Assembly: GCA_041394885.1 (NCBI GenBank)
Contig: JAWKHI010000014.1
Location: 1 to 64,000 of the forward strand
Origin: DSOI01 sp041394885
GTDB taxonomy: Bacteria > Acidobacteriota > Terriglobia > Bryobacterales > Bryobacteraceae
Reading direction: 5' to 3'
Length of the DNA: 64,000 bases
Each line of letters begins with the position of its first letter. Position 1 is the stretch's first letter. Of this stretch, positions 40,117 to 49,911 are shown one piece after another. The notes beneath the pieces are model-generated. The model saw nothing but the letters and a program-made list of their open reading frames with translations. It was not told where the DNA came from and ran no database searches. The position numbers and the translations under genes were made by a program.

Positions 40117-40953
40117 TCATCCGATTGCATCCCGGATCCAGCGCCGGAGACGCCTTCTGAGCGGCGTGTCGCGCAGCACCCACCGGTCATTATGGTTCCG
40201 GAAGGGAACGGCGTGAAAATCCCAATTTCCCTGAATTCCGGTGGAAAGCAGATAGCGCCGTGTGTCTTCCACTGACTGTTCATGACAGATGAACTGCGGC
40301 CGGTTTCCCAGGCGCTGAAGCCGTTCCAGAGCCGATTCGCGGTCACTTCCGGCGTAGGGCCAAGTGCGAACGCCGTCGTAATGGCTGTAGCAGACAAAGG
40401 CTCTCCAGAGCCTGGCGATCTCGCCGTCCCGAAGGCCGATGTAGTTGCAGGCGATGGCGCCCCGAGAGAATCCGGACAAAACCACCCGCCGCGGGTCGCC
40501 GCCGTATTCGCCGCACACCAACTGCACCGCTTGCCGGCAGTAAAGGGCGGTGGCGTCGGCGTCACCCCACCATAAAGTCTGATTGCGCCCGGACGCGCTG
40601 TCAATGTAGGGTACGCAAATCCAAACGAAGCCGCGGCCACCGGAAATGCCGTAGCCCAGATGCGACCCTTCCGGCACCCCCGTTGACACGTCACCGTAGC
40701 GGTTGGAGTAGTTGCCGTTGCCGGCGTACTCGACAATCACAGGCAGCCTCTTCCGCGGCGTCCAATCCGGCGGAAGATAAAGCGCGTGGTAGACGCCCGA
40801 TCCCCTCCAGGCATCGAGGGTCTGGCGTGCACGCGCTCCCGGGCGTGGATCGCCCAGGGTCATCGGCGGCGTCACCAAGTCCGGCTTGATGGTGGCGATG
40901 TCTGGCCACTGAGGAACCGCGGCGGCGGCCAGCCATTGCCGGCGTGTCAGCAT
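40117..40953 (-). CDS. Alpha/beta hydrolase, exported
   Basis: A 278-residue protein. The ATG at 40953 gives a short Tat-like start (MLTRRQWLAAAAVPQ). GVYHALYLPPDWTPRKRLPVIVEYAGNG is a typical oxyanion-hole region of esterase-type hydrolases, and VVLSGFSRGAI is the nucleophile elbow (G-x-S-x-G). A later NHNDRWVL provides candidate His. It resembles PHB depolymerase/esterase-like proteins. It is transcribed away from the sulfatase operon with 80 bases between the starts, a possible shared promoter. Confidence 0.75.
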   Translation of the reverse strand: MLTRRQWLAAAAVPQWPDIATIKPDLVTPPMTLGDPRPGARARQTLDAWRGSGVYHALYLPPDWTPRKRLPVIVEYAGNGNYSNRYGDVSTGVPEGSHLGYGISGGRGFVWICVPYIDSASGRNQTLWWGDADATALYCRQAVQLVCGEYGGDPRRVVLSGFSRGAIACNYIGLRDGEIARLWRAFVCYSHYDGVRTWPYAGSDRESALERLQRLGNRPQFICHEQSVEDTRRYLLSTGIQGNWDFHAVPFRNHNDRWVLRDTPLRRRLRRWIRDAIG

Positions 40954-41033
40954 CTCTGTTCCAGCGTATCGCCGATTCCTGCGGGAAAGGCGTGCCTGGC
41001 CGGATCGGGAAAAAAAAGGAGTATGTTTGAACC

Positions 41034-42500
41034 ATGCTCGCACGCCGCCAGTTCATGGCATCCGGACTCACCGCAGCCACCCTGCACGCCGCCGGGCCGC
41101 AGGGGGGCCAACACCCCAACGTGCTTTTCGTGATCGTCGACGATCTGAATTGCAGGATCGGGCCCTATGGCGATCCGGTGGCGAATACTCCCAATCTCGA
41201 TCGCCTGGCGGCCCGCGGCGTCCGCTTCGATCGTGCTTACTGCCAGTATCCTTTGTGCAATCCCACCCGGTCCTCGGTATTGTCGGGCCGCTATCCGACG
41301 CAAACCGGCGTCTTGGACAACAATACTCTTCTCGTGCTCGAACCCGGCCATGAATCGATGCCGCGTCATTTTGCCAATAGCGGGTACGAGGTAGCGGAAT
41401 TCGGCAAAGTCTGGCACGGGCCCAATCGCGGGATGCGGGCGGGCGGGGCGAAGCCGGTGCAGCGCAATGCGCGTACGGGAGTGACGGTGCCCTGGGCGAC
41501 CCCGGAGGAAAGAGACCGGCAGCGCCGTGAGGAGCCGGACTATTGGGATCGCGTCCACTCTCCCTACCGCAACCTGCGCCTCGCCCATCCAGAACAGTAT
41601 GAATGGGCGAACAAGTTCGGTCCCTTGGATGATGGGGATCCGGGCGCCGATGCGCGCGTGGCCGATCAAGCCATCGCCGCCATGAAGAAGTTCGCGCCGG
41701 GAAGGAAGCCATTCTTCCTCGCGGCCGGATTCAACAAGCCGCATGTCCCATTGATGGCGCCGAAGAAGTATTTCGACATGTACGACGCGCGGGCCATTCC
41801 TCTGCCCCCGGATTTCGAAACCGAGGCCAAGCCTATCGAGGGCATGCCGCCTGACGAGTTTCGCGCCAATATCGACCTGTATGCCGGGCGCGCCTTCACC
41901 ACCGGCGAAGCTCGCCAAGCCATGCGAGCCTACTACGCATGCGTGTCGTATATGGACGCGCAACTCGGGAGGCTCCTCGATACCGTCGACAACCTGGGTC
42001 TTGCCAACGACACCATCGTCGTGCTTTGGGGTGACCACGGTTGGCACCTGAGTGAAAAAGGGATGTGGGCCAAAGGAACGTTGTTCGAGACTTCGGCCCG
42101 CGGGCCTTTACTGATCGCGGATCCGCGGCGTACCCAGGGGCGCGTATCGGCGCGTGTGGTGCAGTACCTGGATCTATTCCCCACACTGGTCGATCTGTGC
42201 GGCCTCAACCAGGCGCCCTGGCTATCGGGAACAAGCTTGCGTCCACTGCTGGACCGGCCCGATGCGGAGTGGACGCGCCCGGCCTACACGGTGCAGACCC
42301 GTGGATGGGCGCTTGGCCGGTCCGTGCGCACCGAGCGGTGGCGCTACACCGAGTGGGACCAGGGACGGCGGGGATCGGCTCTCTTCGATCACGATGCCGA
42401 TCCGCACGAGATGCGCAACCTCGCGCAAAATCCGGCACAGGCACAGACGGTGGCCACTCTTTCGAAGCTACTCAGGCAATTGCCGGTCCGGTATTCTTGA
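41034..42500 (+). CDS. Sulfatase (iduronate-2-sulfatase-like), Tat signal
   Basis: A 488-residue sulfatase. MLARRQFMASGLTAATLHAAG is a Tat signal. NVLFVIVDDLNCRIGPYGDP holds metal-binding Asp residues. The catalytic motif is LCNPTRSSVLSGRYPT (C-x-P-x-R), a cysteine-type site needing conversion to formylglycine. KPFFLAAGFNKPHVPL and LWGDHGWHLSEKGMW (HGWHL) are iduronate-sulfatase-like. It removes sulfate from a glycan. The next gene starts 4 bases after the stop. Confidence 0.92.
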   Translation: MLARRQFMASGLTAATLHAAGPQGGQHPNVLFVIVDDLNCRIGPYGDPVANTPNLDRLAARGVRFDRAYCQYPLCNPTRSSVLSGRYPTQTGVLDNNTLLVLEPGHESMPRHFANSGYEVAEFGKVWHGPNRGMRAGGAKPVQRNARTGVTVPWATPEERDRQRREEPDYWDRVHSPYRNLRLAHPEQYEWANKFGPLDDGDPGADARVADQAIAAMKKFAPGRKPFFLAAGFNKPHVPLMAPKKYFDMYDARAIPLPPDFETEAKPIEGMPPDEFRANIDLYAGRAFTTGEARQAMRAYYACVSYMDAQLGRLLDTVDNLGLANDTIVVLWGDHGWHLSEKGMWAKGTLFETSARGPLLIADPRRTQGRVSARVVQYLDLFPTLVDLCGLNQAPWLSGTSLRPLLDRPDAEWTRPAYTVQTRGWALGRSVRTERWRYTEWDQGRRGSALFDHDADPHEMRNLAQNPAQAQTVATLSKLLRQLPVRYS

Positions 42501-42503
42501 ATC

Positions 42504-44450
42504 ATGCGACGGCGCGATTTAATTCTATCCACCTATTCGTTGGCGGTGATGGCCGATCAACTGCCCCCGCGCACCTCTGACGCCGGACCGGGCGACATCC
42601 GGCGCGCGCTGGATGCACTGGCTCCGCCCAAAGCGCGGCGCGGCGCGTGGCGGCCGGAGCCCAACATGACGCTGGTGGATCTCGAAGCGGACCTGCTGGT
42701 TGCCGGCGGCGGCCTGGCGGGGGTGTGCGCGGCGATCTCGGCGGCGCGTCACGGCGCGAAAGTGATCCTGGTGCAGGATCGTTCCCGCCTTGGGGGAAAC
42801 TCGTCAAGCGAAGTGAAGATGCACGTGGTGGGCGCCAATACGCACAAGTCCCGGCCCGGGTGGCGCGAGGGCGGGCTGCTCGAAGAACTGCGTCTCGACG
42901 ATGCGGTGAACAACCCGCAATGGTGCTGGGAGATGTGGGATCTGCTGCTTTACGACAAGGTTGTGAGCGAGCCGAACATCACACTGCTGCTCGACAGCAC
43001 GTTGTTCGCCGCCCGGACACGGGGCGGCGCCAAGGAAACGGCCATCGAGGAAGTGATGGTCCGCTGCGACAAATCCGAGCATGTTTACCGCATCAAGGCG
43101 AAGCTGTTCGTTGACGCCACCGGTGATTCGCGTCTCGGACTGGAGACGGGGGCGGAGATGCGCTCCGGGCGTGAGTCTCGGGCGGAACTCGGAGAGTCAC
43201 TCGCGCCGTTGGCCGCCGATGGCGAGACGCTCGGTTCGAGCATCCTGTTCACCTCGAAGCTGCACCGGAAGAAGATGCCGTTCCGTCCTCCCTCGTGGGC
43301 GCGCAAGGTGACGGCGGAAACGCTCAAGTTCCGCAAGATCAACAATTGGGACTATGGATATTGGTGGATCGAGTGGGGCGGCGACCGCGACATCATTCGC
43401 GACAACGAGCTCATCCGGTTCGAACTGCTCTCGATCGTGATGGGCGTCTGGGATTACATCAAGAACAGCGGACAGCATCCCGAGGCCGATTACTACGCGC
43501 TCGACTGGGTGGGCATGATGCCCGGCAAACGCGGCAGCCGCCGTATGGTGGGAGATCACCTCCTCACGCAACAGGACCTGCTGGGCGGGAGCTTCGAAGA
43601 CACGATCGCGATGGGCGGGTGGCCCATGGACGACCATCCGCCCGGCGGCTTCGATCGCGCCGATCTGCCGCCCACCGTCCAGATCAAGACACCGGAGGTG
43701 TTCCCGATCCCCTACCGGTCTCTCTACAGCCGCAACGTCTCCAATCTGATGATGGCCGGACGAAACATCAGTTGCTCGCACGTGGCGTTCACCTCCACAC
43801 GGGTGATGGCGACGTGTGCGGTGGTGGGGCAGGCCACCGGCACCGCGGCCGCCCTTTGTATTGAGAAGAAAATCAAACCGCGCGCCCTGTACCAGGACAA
43901 GACCCTTCTGGCCCGGTTGCAACAGACACTGTTACGTGACGATCAGTCCATGCCTGGGATCACCAACAATGACCCGCTCGATCTGGGGCGCGGCGCCAAG
44001 GTGACTGCGTCGGTGGAGCGCGACGATGCTCCCGCCGTCAATTTGCTCGACGGTCAAGTGCGTGACATCCCCAAAGGGCAGAAGCATCATTGGGCCGCCA
44101 AGGTGGCGGGGGACGGGGTGTGGGTAGAGTTCCGGTGGCCGTCGGCCCAGAAATTGCGCGAGGTGCGGATCACCTTCGATAGCGGATTCCACCGCGAACT
44201 GACGCTGAGTTCGAACCCAACGATTCAACATGGCATCCTTCGGCAGGCCCAGCCGGAAACGGTGCGGGACTACGCCGTGGAAGCGTCCGTGGGTGGGGGT
44301 TGGAAGGAACTGGCGCGCGTGGCCGGCAATCATCAGCGCCTGCGGGCGCACCGGTTCGATGCCGTGGAGACGGATCGAATCCGGCTCCGCATCACAGCCA
44401 CCAATGGAGACGAATACGCGCGAGTCTTCGAGGTGCGCTGCTACGCATGA
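42504..44450 (+). CDS. FAD-dependent oxidoreductase with C-terminal discoidin-like domain
   Basis: A 648-residue flavoprotein. ADLLVAGGGLAGVCAAISAA is the FAD-binding dinucleotide fold, and SRLGGNSSSEV matches the FAD_oxidored (fumarate-reductase-like) family common in sugar catabolism. KLFVDATGDSRLG and MMAGRNISCSHVAFTSTRVM are conserved. The last ~150 residues (WAAKVAGDGVWVEFRW.. REVRITFDSG) resemble an F5/8-type carbohydrate-binding fold. The substrate is unknown. It is followed by an enolase-superfamily gene whose start overlaps its stop. Confidence 0.82.
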   Translation: MRRRDLILSTYSLAVMADQLPPRTSDAGPGDIRRALDALAPPKARRGAWRPEPNMTLVDLEADLLVAGGGLAGVCAAISAARHGAKVILVQDRSRLGGNSSSEVKMHVVGANTHKSRPGWREGGLLEELRLDDAVNNPQWCWEMWDLLLYDKVVSEPNITLLLDSTLFAARTRGGAKETAIEEVMVRCDKSEHVYRIKAKLFVDATGDSRLGLETGAEMRSGRESRAELGESLAPLAADGETLGSSILFTSKLHRKKMPFRPPSWARKVTAETLKFRKINNWDYGYWWIEWGGDRDIIRDNELIRFELLSIVMGVWDYIKNSGQHPEADYYALDWVGMMPGKRGSRRMVGDHLLTQQDLLGGSFEDTIAMGGWPMDDHPPGGFDRADLPPTVQIKTPEVFPIPYRSLYSRNVSNLMMAGRNISCSHVAFTSTRVMATCAVVGQATGTAAALCIEKKIKPRALYQDKTLLARLQQTLLRDDQSMPGITNNDPLDLGRGAKVTASVERDDAPAVNLLDGQVRDIPKGQKHHWAAKVAGDGVWVEFRWPSAQKLREVRITFDSGFHRELTLSSNPTIQHGILRQAQPETVRDYAVEASVGGGWKELARVAGNHQRLRAHRFDAVETDRIRLRITATNGDEYARVFEVRCYA

Positions 44451-45592
44451 AGATCGCCTCCATTGAAGCGATCCCGTTCCGGCTGCCGCGCGACCTGAAT
44501 GCCGCCACCGGGACAGCGGGGTCGCCGAACGCTCTGCTACGCGGCGAAGGCGATTATCGCTGGTCCGCGGACTATCCTTGCCTCTACCCCACTCATATCG
44601 AGACCGCGCTCGTTCGCGTGACGCTCGACTCCGGGCTTATTGGGTGGGGGGAAGCGCAGGCCCCGCTGGCCCCGGAAGTGGCATGCACGATCGTGGAGCG
44701 GCTTTTGCGTCCCGCCATAGCCGGCGACGAGTTCGACGGATCGCGCGAGGCCATCGAGAGGCTCTGGAGCCGTATGTACGCCGCGATGCGGGTCCGCGGC
44801 CAGACGGGCGGTTTCATGCTCGACGCCATCAGCGGCGTGGACCTGGCCTTGTGGGACTTGGCGGGCAAGATCGCCGGCCTCCCGGTTTCGGCGCTGCTAG
44901 CGGCGTCGCCGAAAAAGACCGTGCCCGCCTACCTGAGTGGCGTCGCCGGCGCGGACCTCCGTGAAAAGATCCATTACGCCGATCGCTACCATCAGGACGG
45001 TTTCCATATTTTCAAGATCTACCACGGATCCGATTGGAGCGCCGTTCTCGATGAGGTGGATGCGCTGCATGACCGGCTTAGCGGCGATGTGGAAGTGGCC
45101 GTGGACGCGCTTTGGCACGTAGACCCTGCCGATGCGGTCCGGCTGGATGCGCACGACGCGCTGTGGCTCGAGTGCCCGCTGATGCCGGAAGAGTTTCAGG
45201 CGCACCTGGAGTTGGCCCGCCGCATGAGCACGCCGTTGGCATTGGGGGAGAGTTATCGAACGTTGCATGAGTTGGCGCCCTTTTTCGATCGCCGGGTGAT
45301 GGGTTGGGTGCAGCCTGACCTCGGCCGCGCCGGAATTACTGGAAGCATGCTCATCGCCGAACGCGCGGCCACGTGCGGGGTGCGCGTTGTGCCGCACGTC
45401 AGTATCGCGATGGGTCCGCAGATCGCGGCTGCGATCCACTTTGCCGCCGCGGCGCCTGGGTGTGAATTGTGCGAGTACAACCCGAAGGTGTTGGAGGTGG
45501 CCAATCGCTTCGTGGATGAACCGATTCGCCTGGAGGGATCCTCCTACGCCGTGTCCGGCCGGCCTGGCTTGGGCATCGAGGTGCGGATCTGA
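44447..45592 (+). CDS. Mandelate racemase/muconate lactonizing enzyme-like protein (enolase superfamily)
   Basis: A 381-residue protein. IETALVRVTLDSGLIGWGEAQ is the N-terminal capping domain. The barrel contains DLALWDLAGKIAGLPV, GFHIFKIYHGS (Lys on barrel strand 2), VAVDALWHV (metal Asp), LWLECPLMPE (metal Glu) and VQPDLGRAGITG (metal Asp). Such enzymes dehydrate or epimerise acid sugars. The start overlaps the flavoprotein stop by four bases. Together with the sulfatase and flavoprotein it forms a three-gene sugar operon at 41034-45592. Confidence 0.87.
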   Translation: MKIASIEAIPFRLPRDLNAATGTAGSPNALLRGEGDYRWSADYPCLYPTHIETALVRVTLDSGLIGWGEAQAPLAPEVACTIVERLLRPAIAGDEFDGSREAIERLWSRMYAAMRVRGQTGGFMLDAISGVDLALWDLAGKIAGLPVSALLAASPKKTVPAYLSGVAGADLREKIHYADRYHQDGFHIFKIYHGSDWSAVLDEVDALHDRLSGDVEVAVDALWHVDPADAVRLDAHDALWLECPLMPEEFQAHLELARRMSTPLALGESYRTLHELAPFFDRRVMGWVQPDLGRAGITGSMLIAERAATCGVRVVPHVSIAMGPQIAAAIHFAAAAPGCELCEYNPKVLEVANRFVDEPIRLEGSSYAVSGRPGLGIEVRI

Positions 45593-45670
45593 AATCGATC
45601 GTGCCCGCGCCGCCGGGCTCGTAACAACTTAGAGGGACTGGCCGTCTCCCCGCAGGTAAACATCATTCCG

Positions 45671-46783
45671 ATGACCGTCACTGGCAACAAACCATCCGCA
45701 TTTCAATGTGAGTGCGGCCAGGCAATTTACTTCCGCAACAGCACTTGCCTGGGTTGCGGCGGCGGCCTGGGCTACGTTCCCTACCGGGACGTGATGCGCC
45801 GCGTCCATCCAGCGGGTGACAGGCGCTGGAGCGCGCGGGCAAACCCGGGAGACGAACAGGAGATCTACTTCCGTTGCGACAATCTCGAATCTCCGGCCGC
45901 GTGCAACTGGCTGATTCCCGCTCAAGCCGGAACCTACTCTACCCTCTGCGTGGCCTGCGGGCTCAATCGTACGATCCCGAATCTCTCGATTCCCGGAAAT
46001 GCGGAGAAGTGGTTCCGGATCGAGACCGCAAAGCGCCGGTTGGTGGCTTCTCTCATCCGGCTCGGCCTGCCTGTCCGTCCTCGGATCGAAGGGGATACCG
46101 CCGGTGGCCTCGCTTTTGATTTTCTGGAGCCTGTTCCTAGTAGCGCATCGATCCAGACCGGGCATTGTGAGGGCCTTATTACGCTGAACATCGAGGAAGC
46201 GGAGGCGGCTACCCGAGAACAGATTCGCGCGCGGCTGCGCGAAAGATACCGCACCATTCTCGGCCACCTTCGCCACGAAACCGGACACTACTACTGGGAA
46301 GTGCTAGTGCAAGGCGGTGGCAACATCGATGAATTCCGAATTCTGTTTGGCGACGAACAGCAGGACTATTCGAGCGCCCTTCGCCGGCACTATGACTCCG
46401 GGCCGCCTGCCGGATGGGAGCATCGCTACATCTCGGCTTACGCCACGGCACATCCCGCGGAGGACTGGGCGGAATGTTGGGCCCACTATCTTCATATGAC
46501 CGATACACTCGAAACCGCGGATCGGTACGGTCTGACGGTGACGACGCATCCTCGGCTGGCGGCCGTGCCCGTTGGTGAACCCGGCACGGTGGCGCCGGAG
46601 CGGTTCCGCCACATGACCGACCGGTGGATTGAGTTGACCATCGCCGCCAATGAGATCTCCGCAGCGATGGGGAATGAGTTTTTTTATCCCTTTACCCTCT
46701 CATCGCCCGTTATCCGGAAGCTCGAGTTTATCGATCGGGTCGTAAACGGGACGATCCACGGGGCCGGTTCCACGGTCTTTTAG
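45671..46783 (+). CDS. Zinc-ribbon metallopeptidase (DUF2248-type)
   Basis: A 370-residue protein. An N-terminal zinc ribbon has FQCECGQAIYFRNSTCLGCGG (four Cys). Further on lie FRCDN..ACNW and CVACGLN, then the metallopeptidase core LGHLRHETGHYYWEVLV (HExxH), matching the putative zinc-binding metallopeptidase family. Likely cytosolic. It is followed after 95 bases by a cytochrome-type DUF1592 gene. No signal peptide is visible. Confidence 0.85.
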   Translation: MTVTGNKPSAFQCECGQAIYFRNSTCLGCGGGLGYVPYRDVMRRVHPAGDRRWSARANPGDEQEIYFRCDNLESPAACNWLIPAQAGTYSTLCVACGLNRTIPNLSIPGNAEKWFRIETAKRRLVASLIRLGLPVRPRIEGDTAGGLAFDFLEPVPSSASIQTGHCEGLITLNIEEAEAATREQIRARLRERYRTILGHLRHETGHYYWEVLVQGGGNIDEFRILFGDEQQDYSSALRRHYDSGPPAGWEHRYISAYATAHPAEDWAECWAHYLHMTDTLETADRYGLTVTTHPRLAAVPVGEPGTVAPERFRHMTDRWIELTIAANEISAAMGNEFFYPFTLSSPVIRKLEFIDRVVNGTIHGAGSTVF

Positions 46784-46878
46784 CACGGCTTGGCCGTCCG
46801 CTGTTTGCCGGGGTGCGCGGCCGTTTCCCTCCGGTTGACGTCACGCCTCCACTGGCTGACAATCGAGTCTGGACCAGC

Positions 46879-49800
46879 ATGCGCAGGAGGACTCATCGGA
46901 TCGAACAGACGGCGCGTCGCGCGGGTAATTTCGCGGTTCTGGCGGTAACTTCAGTACTCATTGCCGCCCACGGCCAGGAACGATCCGCGCTGGAACGTGA
47001 ATTCGCCCGGACCGTTCAGCCCTTCCTCGCTACCTATTGCATTGGGTGCCACGGGCCCAAGCAGGCCGCGGCGCAGATGGATCTGAGCGCATTCAAGACG
47101 ATGAGAGCTCTGATGCAGGACGGGCGGCGGTGGAGCCAAATCCTGGATCGGTTGGCAGCGGAGGAGATGCCACCCAAAGGAGCAAGGCATCCCTCGTCCC
47201 GGGAGCGCCGCGCGGCAGTCGAATGGTTCCGTGCTGTCCGCGAATACGAAACGCGCCGCAATGCCGGCGACCCGGGAGTGGTGCTGGCGCGGCGTCTCAG
47301 CAGCGCCGAGTACGACTACACCATCCGAGACCTGACGGGCGTCGACATCCGGCCGGCGCGCGAGTTTCCCATCGATCCGGCCAACACAGCGGGCTTCGAC
47401 AATTCGGGCGAAACACTAATGATGTCACCCACTCTCCTGAAAAAATACCTCGCCGCCGCGCGCGAAGTGGCCGGCCACATGTATTTGAAGGAGGATGGAT
47501 TCGGCTTTGCACCGCATCCGATGCTGGTGGAAACCGACCGCGACAAGTTCGCCGTGCATCAGATCATCGATTTTTATCACCAGCAGAATATCGACTACGC
47601 CGACTATTTTCAAACCGCGTGGCGATTCCGGCATCGGGCGGCGCTCGGGCAGCCTGACGCCACGCTGGCCGGCCTTGCGCGGCAACACGGCGTCAGCGCG
47701 AAGTACCTCAAGACAGTCTGGTCCGCTCTGGAGAGTAAGGAAGAAGTGGGTCCGATGACGCGGTTGCAAGCGATGTGGCGAGCCTTGCCCGCGCCTCGGG
47801 CCGACCAGTCCGGCGGCGCGCGAGCCGGCTGTGAAGCAATGCGCGCCTACATCGCCAGGGTGCGCAAAAAGGTGGAGCCGCGGTTTATCAACATTACGGC
47901 GGGCCCGATCGGTACGGCTTGGCAACCGTTGTTGATCTGGAAGAATACTCAATACGCCACCCATCGCCGAAGATTCGATCCCAGGCAGTTGCAGGTAGAA
48001 GGCGAGCCCCCGTTCAATCAGGACGACGTGGTGGAGCCCGAATGGGACAATGCGTTCGGCCCTGGCAAGACGATCCTGGTTCAGAATGCGCCTGGCGATC
48101 CGGATCTCTTCGTTCCCGCCGGTGAGCGCGCGCGTTACGAGTCGGCATGGGGCCGGTTTTGCAGCGTCTTTCCCGACATGTTCTACAAGGAGTCCCGCGG
48201 CCGGAACTATTTCAAGACGGGCAAGGACGAAGGGCGTTATCTGAGCGCGGGATTCCACAACGTGATGGGCTACTTTCGTGACGATCAGCCCCTCTACGAG
48301 TTACTGCTCGACGAGCAGCAGCAGAAGGCATTGGACGCGATGTGGCGAGAGATGGATTTCGTCGCTTCCATCAATATCCGCACGTACGTCGAATTCGCGA
48401 AGCTGGGGACCCGTGGAACACGAGACGACTTCAAGGACGGCGAGCCCGAGGTCAAAGAGATCGAGGTGGACGAAATCGTTTCGGAGGCGAAGATCCGTAA
48501 ACTCGAGGCAGACTATCTGCAGGTCGCCAAGGACGGCAGCGGCGTGGCGATCCAGGCGGTCAAAGACTTCTTCGACAAAGCCAATGAGAGTATCCGTTGG
48601 GTGGAGCAAGCACGCCGCAACGCGGAGGCAAGCCACTTACAGGCATTGCTTACCTTCGCGGCCCGCGCGTATCGGAGGCCCCTGTCGCCGTCCGATCGCG
48701 ACGATTTAAAGTCCTTCTATCGCGAGGCCCGGCAGCGTTATGGTCTGGACCACGAGGGCGCTATCCGTGAATCGATCGTTTTGGTCCTGACGTCTCCGAA
48801 GTTCTCCTATCGCGTCGACAAGGCCCAGAACGTCGCGGGTATTCAGCCGCTCTCGGATTTCGATCTCGCCAGCCGGCTCAGCTATTTCCTTTGGTCGAGT
48901 ATGCCCGACGATGAGCTTCTACGGCACGCCGCGGCGGGAGATCTGCATAAGCCGGAAGTCGTGAAGGCCCAAGTGCGGCGCATGCTGCAAGACTCGCGGA
49001 TCCGTGCGCTAGCGGTCGAATTCGGAGGCAACTGGCTGGACTTTCGCGACTTCGAGCAAATCGGCACCGTGGACCGCGAACGCTTTCCGGCCTTCAGCGA
49101 CAAGTTGAGAGAGGCGATGTTCGAAGAGCCGATCCGCTTCCTCCTGGATGTGTTTCAACAAAACCGTTCAATTCTCGACCTGCTATATGCCAGAGACACG
49201 TTCGTGAATCCTGTCCTCGCCCGGCACTACGGGATGCCCGTATCAGAGGGCGATGAGGACACTTGGGTTTCCGTCCAGGACGCCGACCGCTACGAACGAG
49301 GCGGCCTGCTGCCCATGGCGGCGTTTCTCACGAAAAACGCTCCGGGTTTGCGGACCAGCCCTGTGAAGCGCGGCTACTGGGTAGTGAAGAACATCCTCGG
49401 CGAGCAGATTCCTCCACCGCCTCCGGTGGTTCCCGAGTTGCCGGCCGACGAGGCCAAAATGGAGCTGCCGTTGCGCCAAATGCTCGAGCGGCACCGCGTC
49501 AACCCGGGTTGCGCCGCCTGTCATGCGCGATTCGACTCGTTCGGGTTGGCGTTCGAGACCTTCGATCCGGTGGGCAAGCGCCGAAGCCACGATTTGGGCG
49601 GACGCGCAGTGGACGCTCGCGCGACTTTTCCTGGAGGGGCCGAAGGCGATGGTCCGCAGGGAGTCCGTGAGTACATTCGGACCCACCGCCAGGACGACTT
49701 CGTGCGCGGCTTCACGAGCAAGCTACTGGCATTCGCCCTCGGACGCAGCCTCGCGATTTCCGACGATCCCCTGATTGAGGAAGTCCGTGGCAAGCTCGGT

Positions 49801-49911
49801 CAAAACGGCTGTTGCTTCGAGACGGTAGTTGATAGCATCGTTACGAGCCGCCAGTTTCTCAACAAACGGGGGCGCGATCCCCAGGCGGACAGGGAGAGGC
49901 GAGTCCGATGA
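46879..49911 (+). CDS. DUF1592/DUF1588/DUF1595 exported cytochrome-like protein
   Basis: A 1010-residue protein starting at ATG 46879 (MRRRTHRIEQTARRAG, then a hydrophobic AVLAVTSVLIAAH). YCIGCHG near the N-terminus and GCAACHARFD near the C-terminus are heme-c CxxCH motifs. The domains DUF1587 (LSSAEYDYTIRDLTG), DUF1595, DUF1592 (SDFDLASRLSYFLWSSMPDDE), DUF1588 (NPVLARHYG.. KRGYWVVKNILG) and DUF1585 follow the usual order. Such proteins are abundant in Planctomycetes and Acidobacteria; no reaction is known. An upstream in-frame start (46813) is unlikely. It overlaps the DUF1552 gene by four bases. Confidence 0.88.
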   Translation: MRRRTHRIEQTARRAGNFAVLAVTSVLIAAHGQERSALEREFARTVQPFLATYCIGCHGPKQAAAQMDLSAFKTMRALMQDGRRWSQILDRLAAEEMPPKGARHPSSRERRAAVEWFRAVREYETRRNAGDPGVVLARRLSSAEYDYTIRDLTGVDIRPAREFPIDPANTAGFDNSGETLMMSPTLLKKYLAAAREVAGHMYLKEDGFGFAPHPMLVETDRDKFAVHQIIDFYHQQNIDYADYFQTAWRFRHRAALGQPDATLAGLARQHGVSAKYLKTVWSALESKEEVGPMTRLQAMWRALPAPRADQSGGARAGCEAMRAYIARVRKKVEPRFINITAGPIGTAWQPLLIWKNTQYATHRRRFDPRQLQVEGEPPFNQDDVVEPEWDNAFGPGKTILVQNAPGDPDLFVPAGERARYESAWGRFCSVFPDMFYKESRGRNYFKTGKDEGRYLSAGFHNVMGYFRDDQPLYELLLDEQQQKALDAMWREMDFVASINIRTYVEFAKLGTRGTRDDFKDGEPEVKEIEVDEIVSEAKIRKLEADYLQVAKDGSGVAIQAVKDFFDKANESIRWVEQARRNAEASHLQALLTFAARAYRRPLSPSDRDDLKSFYREARQRYGLDHEGAIRESIVLVLTSPKFSYRVDKAQNVAGIQPLSDFDLASRLSYFLWSSMPDDELLRHAAAGDLHKPEVVKAQVRRMLQDSRIRALAVEFGGNWLDFRDFEQIGTVDRERFPAFSDKLREAMFEEPIRFLLDVFQQNRSILDLLYARDTFVNPVLARHYGMPVSEGDEDTWVSVQDADRYERGGLLPMAAFLTKNAPGLRTSPVKRGYWVVKNILGEQIPPPPPVVPELPADEAKMELPLRQMLERHRVNPGCAACHARFDSFGLAFETFDPVGKRRSHDLGGRAVDARATFPGGAEGDGPQGVREYIRTHRQDDFVRGFTSKLLAFALGRSLAISDDPLIEEVRGKLGQNGCCFETVVDSIVTSRQFLNKRGRDPQADRERRVR